From Candidatus Saccharimonadota bacterium (GTDB lineage Bacteria; Patescibacteriota; Saccharimonadia; Saccharimonadales; UBA7683), in assembly GCA_018061375.1 (NCBI GenBank), contig JAGOUG010000031.1, forward strand, positions 1 to 9,943: a DNA stretch of 9,943 nucleotides, written 5' to 3'. Positions 1 to 7,055 of this stretch are shown one piece after another. Position 1 is the stretch's first letter, and every line of letters begins with the position of its first letter. The translations under genes and the position numbers were made by a program. Under the pieces are notes generated by a model that searched no databases, was not told where the DNA came from, and saw only the letters and a list, made by a program, of their open reading frames with translations.

Positions 1-1
1 T

Positions 2-1138
2 AAAATGCTCAAAGGGGCGCTTGCAGAAGGTACGACCGCATGGGAAGTAGCCCAGAAGTACAGCCGAATTGCAGAGGACGAAGCCTATAGCCAACTCGGA
101 CTACTGCGACCAGATCACATGCCCAGAGCAACAAAATATATTGACCAACAAATTGCATTCGTTCAAGAACTCGAAAAGAAGGGCTTCACCTATGAAATCG
201 AAGACGGTGTTTACTTTGATACCAGCAAACTAACAGATTATGGTAAACTCGCTAAACTCGATATTGAGGGTTTACAATTTGGGGCACGTGTAGAAGATAC
301 TGGCAAAAAGAATCCTACCGACTTTGCACTTTGGAAGTTTTCAAACCCCAGTGAAAACCGTGATATGGAATGGGATTCGCCCTTTGGAATAGATAATCAA
401 AAAGGCTTTCCTGGATGGCACCTAGAGTGCTCTGTTATGGCCCGCGAAATTCTTGGTGACCAAATAGATATTCACACCGGTGGTATAGACCACATTCCGG
501 TGCACCACACAAATGAGATAGCCCAGACAGAAGCCGTTACCGGTAAGACGTTTGCAAACTACTGGATTCACAATAACCACATAAAAGTAGATGGCACTAA
601 AATGAGCAAGTCACTCGGAAATATCTATACACTGAGTGATATTACCGAAAAAGGCTACGATGTTCAGGCATTTAAACTCCTGATACTCAGCAAACATTAC
701 CGTACAGAAGGCAATTTCACCTGGGAGATTCTTGAAGCAGCTCAGAATGCGCTGCGACACTGGCGAGCAGCGGCAGATCTTCTGTGGCAGCTTCCAGAAG
801 AGAAGTCGGATCCGAACCTCGCAGAAAATATTATTGAGGCACTCTCAGACGATCTAGACACACCAAAATCTATTACTGTAATTAACGCATACATCAATTC
901 GTTTGATGAATATGTAAGCTCACCAGCAAAAACTGATTTAGAATCCATAGAACAACTTCTTGGAATACGGTTGGTTGGTGAGGATATTACTGTTGAGCAG
1001 AAACAACTCATTTCGCAGCGACAAGAAGCACGGGATTCAAAAGACTGGCAAAAGTCAGATGAACTCAGAATGCAGCTTGCAGAGCAGGGCATAGAGGTAA
1101 AAGATACGCCAAATGGCCCGATCTGGTCAAGAAGCTAG
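2..1138 (+). CDS. cysS: Cysteinyl-tRNA synthetase, 3' part (5' end outside window)
   Basis: This enzyme charges tRNA-Cys with cysteine in the cytoplasm (class I aminoacyl-tRNA synthetase). The frame is open to the window edge: the codon at 2-4 is sense (Lys), so the ATG at 5 is internal and the first residues are missing. The lost part would hold the HIGH motif and the first zinc cysteine. Counting from the ATG at 5, zinc ligands are visible as C142 in WHLECS and H167 and E171 in GGIDHIPVHHTNE, with the +25 and +29 spacing of the E. coli enzyme. The KMSKS loop is exact at 199-203. The helical tRNA-binding C-terminus follows and ends in a natural TAG stop. The 377 visible residues plus roughly 80-85 missing would give the family's usual length of about 460. 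It converges with the membrane-protein gene on the other strand. Certain apart from the missing start. Confidence 0.97.
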   Translation, partial: KMLKGALAEGTTAWEVAQKYSRIAEDEAYSQLGLLRPDHMPRATKYIDQQIAFVQELEKKGFTYEIEDGVYFDTSKLTDYGKLAKLDIEGLQFGARVEDTGKKNPTDFALWKFSNPSENRDMEWDSPFGIDNQKGFPGWHLECSVMAREILGDQIDIHTGGIDHIPVHHTNEIAQTEAVTGKTFANYWIHNNHIKVDGTKMSKSLGNIYTLSDITEKGYDVQAFKLLILSKHYRTEGNFTWEILEAAQNALRHWRAAADLLWQLPEEKSDPNLAENIIEALSDDLDTPKSITVINAYINSFDEYVSSPAKTDLESIEQLLGIRLVGEDITVEQKQLISQRQEARDSKDWQKSDELRMQLAEQGIEVKDTPNGPIWSRS

Positions 1139-1139
1139 C

Positions 1140-1157
1140 TACGCTACCTATAGCGTA
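1140..1157. terminator. Small hairpin between convergent genes, possible bidirectional terminator
   Basis: TACGCTA (1140-1146) and TAGCGTA (1151-1157) form a perfect 7-bp stem with the 4-base loop CCTA, one base after the cysS stop. There is no T-run on either strand, so factor-independent termination is doubtful. A second TAGCGT at 1171-1176 could pair with the left arm instead. Confidence 0.3.
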
Positions 1158-1193
1158 TATACACCACCCCTAGCGTCAGAGCACTAATGTATC

Positions 1194-2306
1194 TTATAAG
1201 GCGTTTTTGACGCGGTTCTTCACTTTTTCAACAAGTGTTGATGGTGAGTCACCGACAGAAATATCATCACGGTGATCTAAATAATCAACAAGTAGAATCT
1301 TTGCACAACCAGCTATTGGAATAGCGAACAGACCACCAATTGGTCCCATTAATGCAACGCCCAGAATAACAGAGGTGAATATAATGAGCGTAGGTAACTG
1401 TGTAGTCTTCCCCTGGACAAGCGGCTGCAGTGTAACGTTCTCTATCTGCTGATACAGCACGAAGAAGGCTCCCAGAAGTGCTGCTGAGGTGAGATCTTTA
1501 AGAATTAATGTAGAAAGCACTACTAATATTGCAGCTATAGTATTACCGATGAGTGGTATGAGCCCAAACACAAATACAATTGACGCAAGCGGCAACGGAT
1601 ACGGTATCTTTAATAAGAACATCGCACCGAGTGCTGTAAGTGCTGCAATGAGTGCCACTAAAACCTGGCCGTTTACGTAACCGGTGACCACACCATACAT
1701 TTTTTCTGTTAGAATCTCATGCCTTACGCGTAGCTTTTTGTCTCTGTAGACCTTATTCGCAACTGAGGTGAACAATTTTGGCCCATTAAGCAGTAGTAAC
1801 ACCGTAATCACGAATCCAGAAAGCGATGTGATAATTCCGTTCCCAAACTGGCCAGCTTTACTAACTGCTGATTCGGCAAACGAAAGTAGTTTTTGTTGTG
1901 TTGATTCAACTACGTCTGTAATATCATCTTCTAAATTGTACTTTTCTATAAATCTTCCGGCAGGCGTCTCGCCATTTTGAATCTCTTCAATACGCTCGGG
2001 TATGGTCTCAGCAAAAGCTGAAGATTCACGTGCTATAGGGGTAATAATAGAAAATATTAAAAAACTCAGAGCAGCTAGGGCAATAATCATAACCAGCGCA
2101 ACAGCTGGACCGCGCTTCTTTTTGGGCATATATCTGCTGATGAATGAGACTGCAGGATTCAGGGCAAGCGCAAAAAATGAGGCAGTCAAAATGAGTACGA
2201 GCGCATCGTACATTTTAATAAGGCCAAATACTCCCAGCGTAAACAAAACAGCAATGGTGAAAACTTTAACGATATTTTTGGTTTCTACATTTATGTTCAT
2301 AGTCAT
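1194..2306 (-). CDS. AI-2E/PerM-family membrane transporter
   Basis: A 370-residue integral membrane protein of the AI-2E transporter family (PerM, TqsA, YhhT; Pfam PF01594). Members are thought to export small molecules or ions; the substrate cannot be read from sequence. Hydrophobic segments lie near residues 13-31, 34-56, 67-90, 157-174, 213-233, 238-269, 272-287 and 305-340, with a mainly soluble stretch at about 92-156 as the family expects. Family signatures are GLIPLIGNTIAAI (248-260), QQIENVTLQPLVQGKTTQLP (286-305) and GVALMGPIGGLFAIP (316-330). The acidic-then-basic tail is cytoplasmic by the usual topology. The ATG at 2306 is preceded by no Shine-Dalgarno but by TATACT six bases upstream, so the message may be leaderless; a second ATG two codons in is also possible. 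It is divergent from the penicillin-binding protein gene. Family assignment is firm, substrate unknown. Confidence 0.9.
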   Translation of the reverse strand: MTMNINVETKNIVKVFTIAVLFTLGVFGLIKMYDALVLILTASFFALALNPAVSFISRYMPKKKRGPAVALVMIIALAALSFLIFSIITPIARESSAFAETIPERIEEIQNGETPAGRFIEKYNLEDDITDVVESTQQKLLSFAESAVSKAGQFGNGIITSLSGFVITVLLLLNGPKLFTSVANKVYRDKKLRVRHEILTEKMYGVVTGYVNGQVLVALIAALTALGAMFLLKIPYPLPLASIVFVFGLIPLIGNTIAAILVVLSTLILKDLTSAALLGAFFVLYQQIENVTLQPLVQGKTTQLPTLIIFTSVILGVALMGPIGGLFAIPIAGCAKILLVDYLDHRDDISVGDSPSTLVEKVKNRVKNAL

Positions 2307-2312
2307 GACAGT

Positions 2313-2341
2313 AGTATATCGTACTAAATACGGTTATGCCA
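2313..2341 (-). promoter_or_regulatory. Probable promoter of the AI-2E-family gene, leaderless type
   Basis: On the minus strand TATACT (2318-2313) matches the -10 consensus at five of six positions, and TGGCAT lies 17 bases upstream (2341-2336) as a poor -35. The expected transcription start falls on or next to the ATG at 2306, leaving no room for a ribosome-binding site. Confidence 0.4.
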
Positions 2342-2413
2342 CAACCCGAAGCGTACATCTGTTACACGAAGGATTATTTCTGAGCCTAAACAACGTAAAC
2401 ACATGAAATACTG

Positions 2414-2419
2414 TATAAT
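2414..2419 (+). promoter_or_regulatory. -10 box of the penicillin-binding protein promoter
   Basis: A perfect TATAAT lies 54 bases before the chosen ATG at 2473. No recognisable -35 is at the right distance (CAACGT). A start near 2426 would give a leader of about 47 bases with no Shine-Dalgarno. The TTGACA at 2443-2448 has no matching -10 downstream and is probably not a -35. Confidence 0.45.
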
Positions 2420-2472
2420 AATGGGTAGACATTTCAACCACATTGACAGATAGATGTCACCCAATTAATTTT

Positions 2473-4719
2473 ATGAAGAAAAAAGTATACCACCCCAAGC
2501 AACCGTACAAAACCGATAGGCAGCGAAGAGCTCGTCGTTCTGTTCATAACAGCATACTACCGGTATGGGTAGCACGTATACCAGTAGTTCAACGGTTCAG
2601 AAAACTATCTCGCAGGCGCAAGGTCGTGCTCTTAGGATGGACGGGTGCATCTGTTCTTATCCTTATTGCGCTATTCACTACAGTGTTCTTTGCAAACTCG
2701 CTTGGTAGTAAAGAACAGATCATGAACCGAAACAAAACAGGCGTAACTCTTACCGATCAATCGGGTAAAGTATTCTACGAATTTAATAATCCCCGAAGCA
2801 GTACTGTTGTAACACTCGACCAGATATCAACACCCACAAAGCAAGCTTTAATTGCCTCTGAAGATAAAAATTTTTATGATCACGGTGGATTTTCTATTCC
2901 CGGTATAGCAAATGCAGCTTGGCAAAACATACGACCGAACGGAATCGACAATGGTGGATCTACCCTTACACAGCAACTTGTTAAAAATGCACTCCTCAGT
3001 GAAGAACGCTCACCACTCAGAAAATATCAAGAACTTGTGCTTTCGATTGAGATCGAACGGCAATATACCAAAGATGAGATACTAGAGATGTATTTGAATT
3101 CAGTCTATTTTGGTGAAGGGGCCTTCGGTATTGAAGATGCAGCACAGACATACTTCGGTGTCTCTGCAAAAGATCTTACGACTGCTCAGGCGAGTATGCT
3201 AATTGGGGTACTGCCGGCGCCTTCAGCTTATTCACCAATTTCAGGCAGCCCTAAAAAGGCACTTATCAGACAAAACTACGTACTGGGTCGTATGGTTGAA
3301 GAAGGTTTTATTACGCAGGCACAAATGGACGAGGCAAAAAGTCAGCAGCTCAGTTATGCAGAACAGAAGGCAGATGAAGAAAGTAAGGCTCCGCACTTTG
3401 CACTTATGGTGAAAGATCAGCTCGAAGAAGAGTATGGTGAGGAGAAAGTTGCTCGTTCTGGTTACGTCGTGAAGACGTCGTTAAATCTTGATTGGCAAGT
3501 TATTGCGGAAAAGGCAGTTCAGACTCAAGTTACTAAGCTTGCTTCGAGCAACGTCAGTAACGGCGCTTCAGTTGTGCTCGATTCTCGAACTGGTGAAGTA
3601 CGTGCACTCGTCGGTTCAGCAGATTGGAACAACCCAGAGTTTGGTAAATTTAATGCTGCAACGGCCAAGCGTCAACCTGGATCTTCATTCAAGCCAATTG
3701 TATACGGTACTGGTATTGAAAATCGTGACTTCAGCGCAGCAACGATATTTTCTGATGTCGCGACTGATTTTGGCGGCTACGCACCAAAAAACTACGACTT
3801 AAAATTTCATGGTGATGTCACTACCAGAAAAGCACTTGCAAACTCTTACAACATCCCCGCAATAAAGGCACTGCAACAAGCAGGTATACCTGAAACTGTC
3901 CAGACATCACAAGATCTTGGCATTACTACAATCGACGATTCTAACAACGCAGGACTCGCAATGGCACTTGGTACCGAAGTGGTGCCACTCACCGAAATGA
4001 CTGACGCCTATGCCACACTAGCAAACAATGGACAGTTTAATACTCTTACGCTCTATACGTCTATCACTGACAAGAACGGTAAAGTTATATTTACCAGTAA
4101 GCCAACAAACAAACGCGCAATCAGTAACCAAACATCGCACATACTTTCTTCTATACTCTCAGACAACGTTGCACGGGCAACGACATTCGGCTCAAGTCTT
4201 TCGCTGAGCGGCGGTAGGCCCGGTGCAGTTAAAACAGGTACTACAGAAGATTACCGTGATGCACTAACAATTGGTTACACACCAAGTGTCACCGTAGGCG
4301 TCTGGATCGGTAATAATGACAACTCACCAATGAGTCGTGTTGCCGGTTCAAGCGGTGCAGCACCTATTTGGAAGAATATTGTAAATCAAGTTACTGCCGG
4401 CACAGCCAAAGAACAGTTCACGCCCCCAAAAGATATTACCCAGCGCCTTATATGCCGGAGTAGTGGTGCACTCGCAGACAATGAAGGTGAAGGCACGATG
4501 ACCGAATACTTCCGACCAGGTACACTTCCTGCTACCCGCTGTAATGAGAAGAAGCCCGACCCGACACCGGTAGAAGTTACCCCAGCACCAACAACGCCGG
4601 AAGTCCCGAAACCAGAAGAACCAACAACAGGTGATGGCGGAACTGATGAAACCACACCAACAGTACCAATAACACCTACCGCAGATAATCCACGCGGTCG
4701 CAACAACAACCAAAACTAA
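2473..4719 (+). CDS. Class A penicillin-binding protein (PBP1a type)
   Basis: A bifunctional peptidoglycan synthase anchored in the cytoplasmic membrane: it polymerises lipid II and cross-links the stem peptides. I start it at the ATG at 2473 (748 residues, MKKKVYHP); the frame also opens at a TTG at 2443 without support. Order of parts: basic cytoplasmic tail 1-50, one membrane segment about 51-76, then the GT51 glycosyltransferase with catalytic E130 (EDKNFYDHGG), GGSTLTQQLVKN (161-172) and E187 in RKYQE, 57 residues after E130 as in the family. The transpeptidase has nucleophile S404 (SSFK), S458-Y-N460 and K587-T-G. A Pro/Thr-rich tail follows about residue 695. The only two cysteines, C661 and C690, lie after the KTG motif and could form a disulfide. 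All catalytic residues are present, so it should be active. AT-leaning style, no Shine-Dalgarno. Confidence 0.96.
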   Translation: MKKKVYHPKQPYKTDRQRRARRSVHNSILPVWVARIPVVQRFRKLSRRRKVVLLGWTGASVLILIALFTTVFFANSLGSKEQIMNRNKTGVTLTDQSGKVFYEFNNPRSSTVVTLDQISTPTKQALIASEDKNFYDHGGFSIPGIANAAWQNIRPNGIDNGGSTLTQQLVKNALLSEERSPLRKYQELVLSIEIERQYTKDEILEMYLNSVYFGEGAFGIEDAAQTYFGVSAKDLTTAQASMLIGVLPAPSAYSPISGSPKKALIRQNYVLGRMVEEGFITQAQMDEAKSQQLSYAEQKADEESKAPHFALMVKDQLEEEYGEEKVARSGYVVKTSLNLDWQVIAEKAVQTQVTKLASSNVSNGASVVLDSRTGEVRALVGSADWNNPEFGKFNAATAKRQPGSSFKPIVYGTGIENRDFSAATIFSDVATDFGGYAPKNYDLKFHGDVTTRKALANSYNIPAIKALQQAGIPETVQTSQDLGITTIDDSNNAGLAMALGTEVVPLTEMTDAYATLANNGQFNTLTLYTSITDKNGKVIFTSKPTNKRAISNQTSHILSSILSDNVARATTFGSSLSLSGGRPGAVKTGTTEDYRDALTIGYTPSVTVGVWIGNNDNSPMSRVAGSSGAAPIWKNIVNQVTAGTAKEQFTPPKDITQRLICRSSGALADNEGEGTMTEYFRPGTLPATRCNEKKPDPTPVEVTPAPTTPEVPKPEEPTTGDGGTDETTPTVPITPTADNPRGRNNNQN

Positions 4720-4732
4720 TTACCTAATTAGT
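4716..4732 (+). terminator. Weak AT-rich hairpin overlapping the PBP stop codon
   Basis: CTAATTA (4716-4722) and TAATTAG (4725-4731) are a perfect inverted repeat with a 2-base gap, extended by one A-T pair. The stem is nearly all A-T and no T-run follows directly, so it is at best a weak terminator. Confidence 0.2.
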
Positions 4733-4738
4733 AACTTA

Positions 4739-4767
4739 TTGATTATTATGCAAATAATTGTTTTAAT
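4739..4767 (+). promoter_or_regulatory. Candidate promoter for the dapD leader
   Basis: TTGATT (4739-4744) and TTTAAT (4762-4767) are 17 bases apart and match the -35 and -10 consensus at four and five of six positions. A start near 4774 would give a leader of about 165 bases. A weaker alternative is TTGTAA (4798-4803) with GATGAT (4821-4826), also 17 apart; it would start the RNA almost exactly at the base of the hairpin at 4831. Confidence 0.3.
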
Positions 4768-4830
4768 AGTACTTAGTTACGCGCAGTAAATATGCGATTG
4801 TAATGTTACTTTATAGTTTGGATGATACGG

Positions 4831-4887
4831 GGCGAAGGCTCCAATAAGCACAGGTTCTAGGGTGAGATGTTTATTGGAGTTTTCGCC
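4831..4887 (+). ncRNA. Long leader hairpin upstream of dapD (possible cis-regulatory RNA)
   Basis: Bases 4831-4850 pair with 4868-4887 to give a 20-bp stem around a 17-base loop. Seventeen pairs are Watson-Crick; three (G4837, G4838 and G4848 opposite T) are G-U wobbles that hold only in RNA of this strand. The structure ends 51 bases before the dapD ATG. A CTCC in its left arm (4840-4843) could alternatively pair with the Shine-Dalgarno at 4928-4932, which would make a switch; that part is speculation. Confidence 0.5.
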
Positions 4888-4927
4888 AATGTGGAGACAA
4901 ATCGTTTCCCACTCCCCGAGACAGCCT

Positions 4928-4932
4928 GGAGG
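4928..4932 (+). promoter_or_regulatory. Shine-Dalgarno that fixes the dapD start
   Basis: GGAGG lies six bases before the ATG at 4939. The frame is open further upstream to an ATG at 4867, but that one sits at the edge of the leader hairpin loop and has poor spacing, and the residues it would add resemble nothing in the family. GCC (4925-4927... read as GCCTGGAGGC at 4924-4933) places the GGAG in a small self-complementary context. Confidence 0.8.
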
Positions 4933-4938
4933 CAGTCC

Positions 4939-6156
4939 ATGACCAGTACCGTCAATCACATCAACACAACCGAAGAGTGCCAAGTCTTCATCGAAGATTG
5001 GGTACGAAGGGCCGAGTTCGTCGGCTACAAGCGACCGAACGTCTACGCGGTGGGCGTGGCCCACTTCAGCAGCGCCGGCGACATGCTCGACACCTGGTTC
5101 CCACTCGTCAACTTCAAGGGCGAGAACCCGGGCGTTGGCGTACTTCTGGCCAACGAGACCAGCTACCTGCGCGGCGTACTCAGCACCGAGCTGAGCGCCG
5201 AGCAGATCAGCAACGTGCTCTGGGCGCTGAGGGCCTACGAAGAAGACGGCCAGCCGCATCCCAACATCGAGGTGTTGAAGATGCTCCTGCCGATTGCAGA
5301 AGACGTGACCAACGAGCGGACTCGAATTGTGGTCTCCTTCATCGGAGATCACGAAACCATGCCTCCCGAAGGCGTGTCGGATGCCTACCTCCGACTGCAC
5401 CTGCTCTCGCACCGCAAGGTGCAACCTCACGGTGTCAACCTGGGTGATCTCTTCACCGTCCTTCCCAATGTCGTCTGGACCAATCAGGGTCCTGTCGCCC
5501 AGGAAGATCTGGTGGCCGCACAGGCGAAGGCGCTGTGTGGCGGCAGCTACCTTCAGATCACTAGCCGAGACAAGTTCCCGCCCATGCTGCAGTACGTGCA
5601 GCCAAGCGGAGTTCGCGTTGCTGATGGCGCTCGCGTGCGACTCGGAGCCTACCTTGCGGAAGGCACCACAGTCATGCACGAAGGCTTCGTCAACTTCAAC
5701 GCTGGCACCCTTGGGCCTTGCATGGTCGAAGGGCGCATCAGCGCTGGAGTGGTCGTGGGTACTGGCACCGACATCGGTGGTGGTGCCTCAATCATGGGCA
5801 CGCTCTCCGGTGGCAACGACATCCGTGTCAGCATCGGAGAGAACTGCTTGCTCGAGGCCGAGTCTGGCCTCGGAATCCCGGTCGGTGATCGGGTTCGGGT
5901 TGCGGTGGGTGATTACATCAAGGGAACAACCTTGGTGCGCATCAACCGCAACAAGTGGTCAGGCAACGTGGTCGCCATGGAGGCACTCAGCCACCATGAA
6001 GGTGGTAGTCAGGCCTATCTGACCATCAAGGCAAGTGAGCTGGCTGGCGTCTCTGATGTCATCTTCAGGCGCAACGACCGCGACGGCGTCATCGAGGTGA
6101 TCCCTCGCGGCACCAACACCTGGGGCGCCTTGACCGAATCCCTCCACGACAACTGA
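4939..6156 (+). CDS. dapD: Tetrahydrodipicolinate N-succinyltransferase, actinobacterial type, enlarged
   Basis: This enzyme transfers succinyl from succinyl-CoA to tetrahydrodipicolinate in the succinylase route to diaminopimelate and lysine. The 405-residue protein matches the mycobacterial/corynebacterial DapD branch, not the E. coli one: DMLDTWFP (48-55), DAYLRLHLLSHR (148-159), NVVWTNQGP (177-185), then the left-handed beta-helix with GTTVMHEGFVNFNAGTLG (242-259), MVEGRIS (262-268, whose Glu264 aligns with the conserved glutamate implicated in catalysis) and GGGASIMGTLSGGN (280-293), and SDVIFRRN near the C-terminus. It is about 90 residues longer than the M. tuberculosis enzyme as I remember it (317), with an extra N-terminal stretch, an insertion around residues 77-125, and one near 335-358. 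Start chosen by GGAGG. Very GC-rich and C/G-ending codons, unlike the PBP and pyrE genes on each side, so probably acquired. No other lysine-pathway gene is visible here. Confidence 0.88.
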   Translation: MTSTVNHINTTEECQVFIEDWVRRAEFVGYKRPNVYAVGVAHFSSAGDMLDTWFPLVNFKGENPGVGVLLANETSYLRGVLSTELSAEQISNVLWALRAYEEDGQPHPNIEVLKMLLPIAEDVTNERTRIVVSFIGDHETMPPEGVSDAYLRLHLLSHRKVQPHGVNLGDLFTVLPNVVWTNQGPVAQEDLVAAQAKALCGGSYLQITSRDKFPPMLQYVQPSGVRVADGARVRLGAYLAEGTTVMHEGFVNFNAGTLGPCMVEGRISAGVVVGTGTDIGGGASIMGTLSGGNDIRVSIGENCLLEAESGLGIPVGDRVRVAVGDYIKGTTLVRINRNKWSGNVVAMEALSHHEGGSQAYLTIKASELAGVSDVIFRRNDRDGVIEVIPRGTNTWGALTESLHDN

Positions 6157-6243
6157 TCATCCAACACGCGCGAACTACTTGCTTGCATCCGATTATACGG
6201 AGTGCGCCTCAACGGCGCACGCAAGTAGTTCGCGGTTGGACTA
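6157..6243 (+). other. Folded attC-like element after dapD (possible recombination site or structured terminator)
   Basis: Three bases after the stop codon, ATCCAAC (6159-6165) and GTTGGAC (6235-6241) fit the R'' (RYYYAAC) and R' (GTTRRRY) consensus of integron attC sites. Between them 6160-6165 pairs with 6235-6240; after a 3-base bulge, CGCGAACTACTTGC (6169-6182) pairs perfectly with 6221-6234. Inside are two hairpins, TCCG-ATTATA-CGGA (6188-6201) and GTGCGCC-TCAAC-GGCGCAC (6202-6220), making a three-way junction. Length of about 83 bases and position directly after a gene fit attC. The near absence of the usual unpaired spacers between R and L boxes does not. No T-run follows, so a plain intrinsic terminator is less likely. 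Confidence 0.55.
6225..6243 (+). repeat. Split motif copy 1 (GTAGTTC - 2 bases - GGTTGGACTA)
   Basis: The right arm of the structure after dapD. The same two blocks in the same order recur at 7921-7944 with a 7-base gap. Confidence 0.65.
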
Positions 6244-6295
6244 GACTCCACGAAACCTAAACATCGTGCACTGTAGCCCAACTTACACCAGTCTC

Positions 6296-6304
6296 TGCTA
6301 GAAT
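6296..6304 (+). promoter_or_regulatory. Extended -10 promoter of the pyrE-like gene, leaderless type
   Basis: TGCTAGAAT is an extended -10 (TGn plus TAGAAT, five of six). No -35 is evident. The predicted transcription start at about 6311 is next to the ATG at 6313 and no Shine-Dalgarno exists, so the mRNA is probably leaderless. Confidence 0.5.
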
Positions 6305-6312
6305 ATAAAGCG

Positions 6313-6981
6313 ATGAACCAACAGAAATCTATACTTGCAGATCTGTATATACAAAGTAACTCAGTGCAATTTGGTTCATTTAAAATATCTGCCCACGAAG
6401 TTGACCCGGGCCTACCTCTGACACCACTCTATCTTCACTACCCGAAACCTGGAGAACCAGGTTACGAACTGCTACCTGAAATGTTTGAGATTGTTGGAAA
6501 GTTATTCTACGATATTATCACCAACAAGAATATACAATTTGATAAAATTGCGGGTATTCCCGCGGGCGCAGACCTATTCGCAGTAACTACTGCTCAACAT
6601 TTTCCTCATTCACAAAATGTACTACTACGATTTAAAAAAGAGACTGATGCAGTAGGCAAACGATCTTTCTCAGGCCCTACAGATGGCGTATTACAAAAAG
6701 GTGACCGGGTGCTAATACTAGATGACCATACATCAGGCGGATACAATAAATCATTATTCATAGATCTATTAAGCAGCAAGGGCGCTAGAGTAACGGATGT
6801 CCTAACTATCGTTGATAGGCAACAGGGAGCAACTGAGTTCTTGCGGACACTCGGTGTAACATTACACTCAATCTTTACTATCTCTGAACTTATATCATTT
6901 TACAAAAATGAGGGACTCATTACGGCTGAACAGTACATTTTAACTAATCAATATATCCAAGATAACCAAATAATCATATAG
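6313..6981 (+). CDS. pyrE: Orotate phosphoribosyltransferase-like protein
   Basis: A 222-residue type I phosphoribosyltransferase. It would join orotate and PRPP to make orotidine monophosphate in pyrimidine synthesis. Order of motifs fits PyrE: VQFGSFKIS (18-26), GIPAGAD (81-87, the family's GIPxGG loop), RFKKE (106-110, the catalytic lysine region), the PRPP loop VLILDDHTSGG (133-143), VDRQQGA (168-174, family VDRxxGG) and LHSIFTISEL (184-193, near-identical to LHSvFTlSEL). The PRPP loop is one residue shorter than the usual DDVxTTGG form. The gene stands alone, AT-rich and without a Shine-Dalgarno, between two GC-rich genes, and matches the style of the PBP and AI-2E genes, so it looks like host background. 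A salvage role with another base cannot be excluded, but the C-terminal motifs favour orotate. Confidence 0.8.
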   Translation: MNQQKSILADLYIQSNSVQFGSFKISAHEVDPGLPLTPLYLHYPKPGEPGYELLPEMFEIVGKLFYDIITNKNIQFDKIAGIPAGADLFAVTTAQHFPHSQNVLLRFKKETDAVGKRSFSGPTDGVLQKGDRVLILDDHTSGGYNKSLFIDLLSSKGARVTDVLTIVDRQQGATEFLRTLGVTLHSIFTISELISFYKNEGLITAEQYILTNQYIQDNQIII

Positions 6982-7020
6982 TGAGAGACGAACCAAATTA
7001 TCTATTTTTATAGATTACTA

Positions 7021-7049
7021 TTGACAAATTAGTATAATATTGCTATAAT
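7021..7049 (+). promoter_or_regulatory. Consensus sigma-70 promoter with extended -10
   Basis: TTGACA (7021-7026) and TATAAT (7044-7049) are exact consensus boxes with the optimal 17-base spacer. TGC just before the -10 adds the extended -10 element. Predicted start near 7056. This is the strongest promoter in the window and drives the unrecognised gene at 7098. Confidence 0.88.
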
Positions 7050-7055
7050 GTAAGA

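Noticed and set aside
2443..2448. Perfect TTGACA upstream of the PBP start
   Set aside because: No -10-like hexamer at 16-18 bases; the resulting start would fall inside the gene.
2443..2472. TTG start ten codons upstream of the PBP ATG
   Set aside because: No Shine-Dalgarno, and the added residues do not resemble a PBP N-terminus; MKKK at 2473 is the natural basic start.
4777..5679. 300-residue open frame antisense to dapD
   Set aside because: It mirrors the GC-rich dapD codons, has no known motif, and dapD is certain by family match.
6276..6282. GCCCAAC before pyrE as another R'' box
   Set aside because: No inverted partner and no stem; the degenerate consensus occurs by chance at this frequency.
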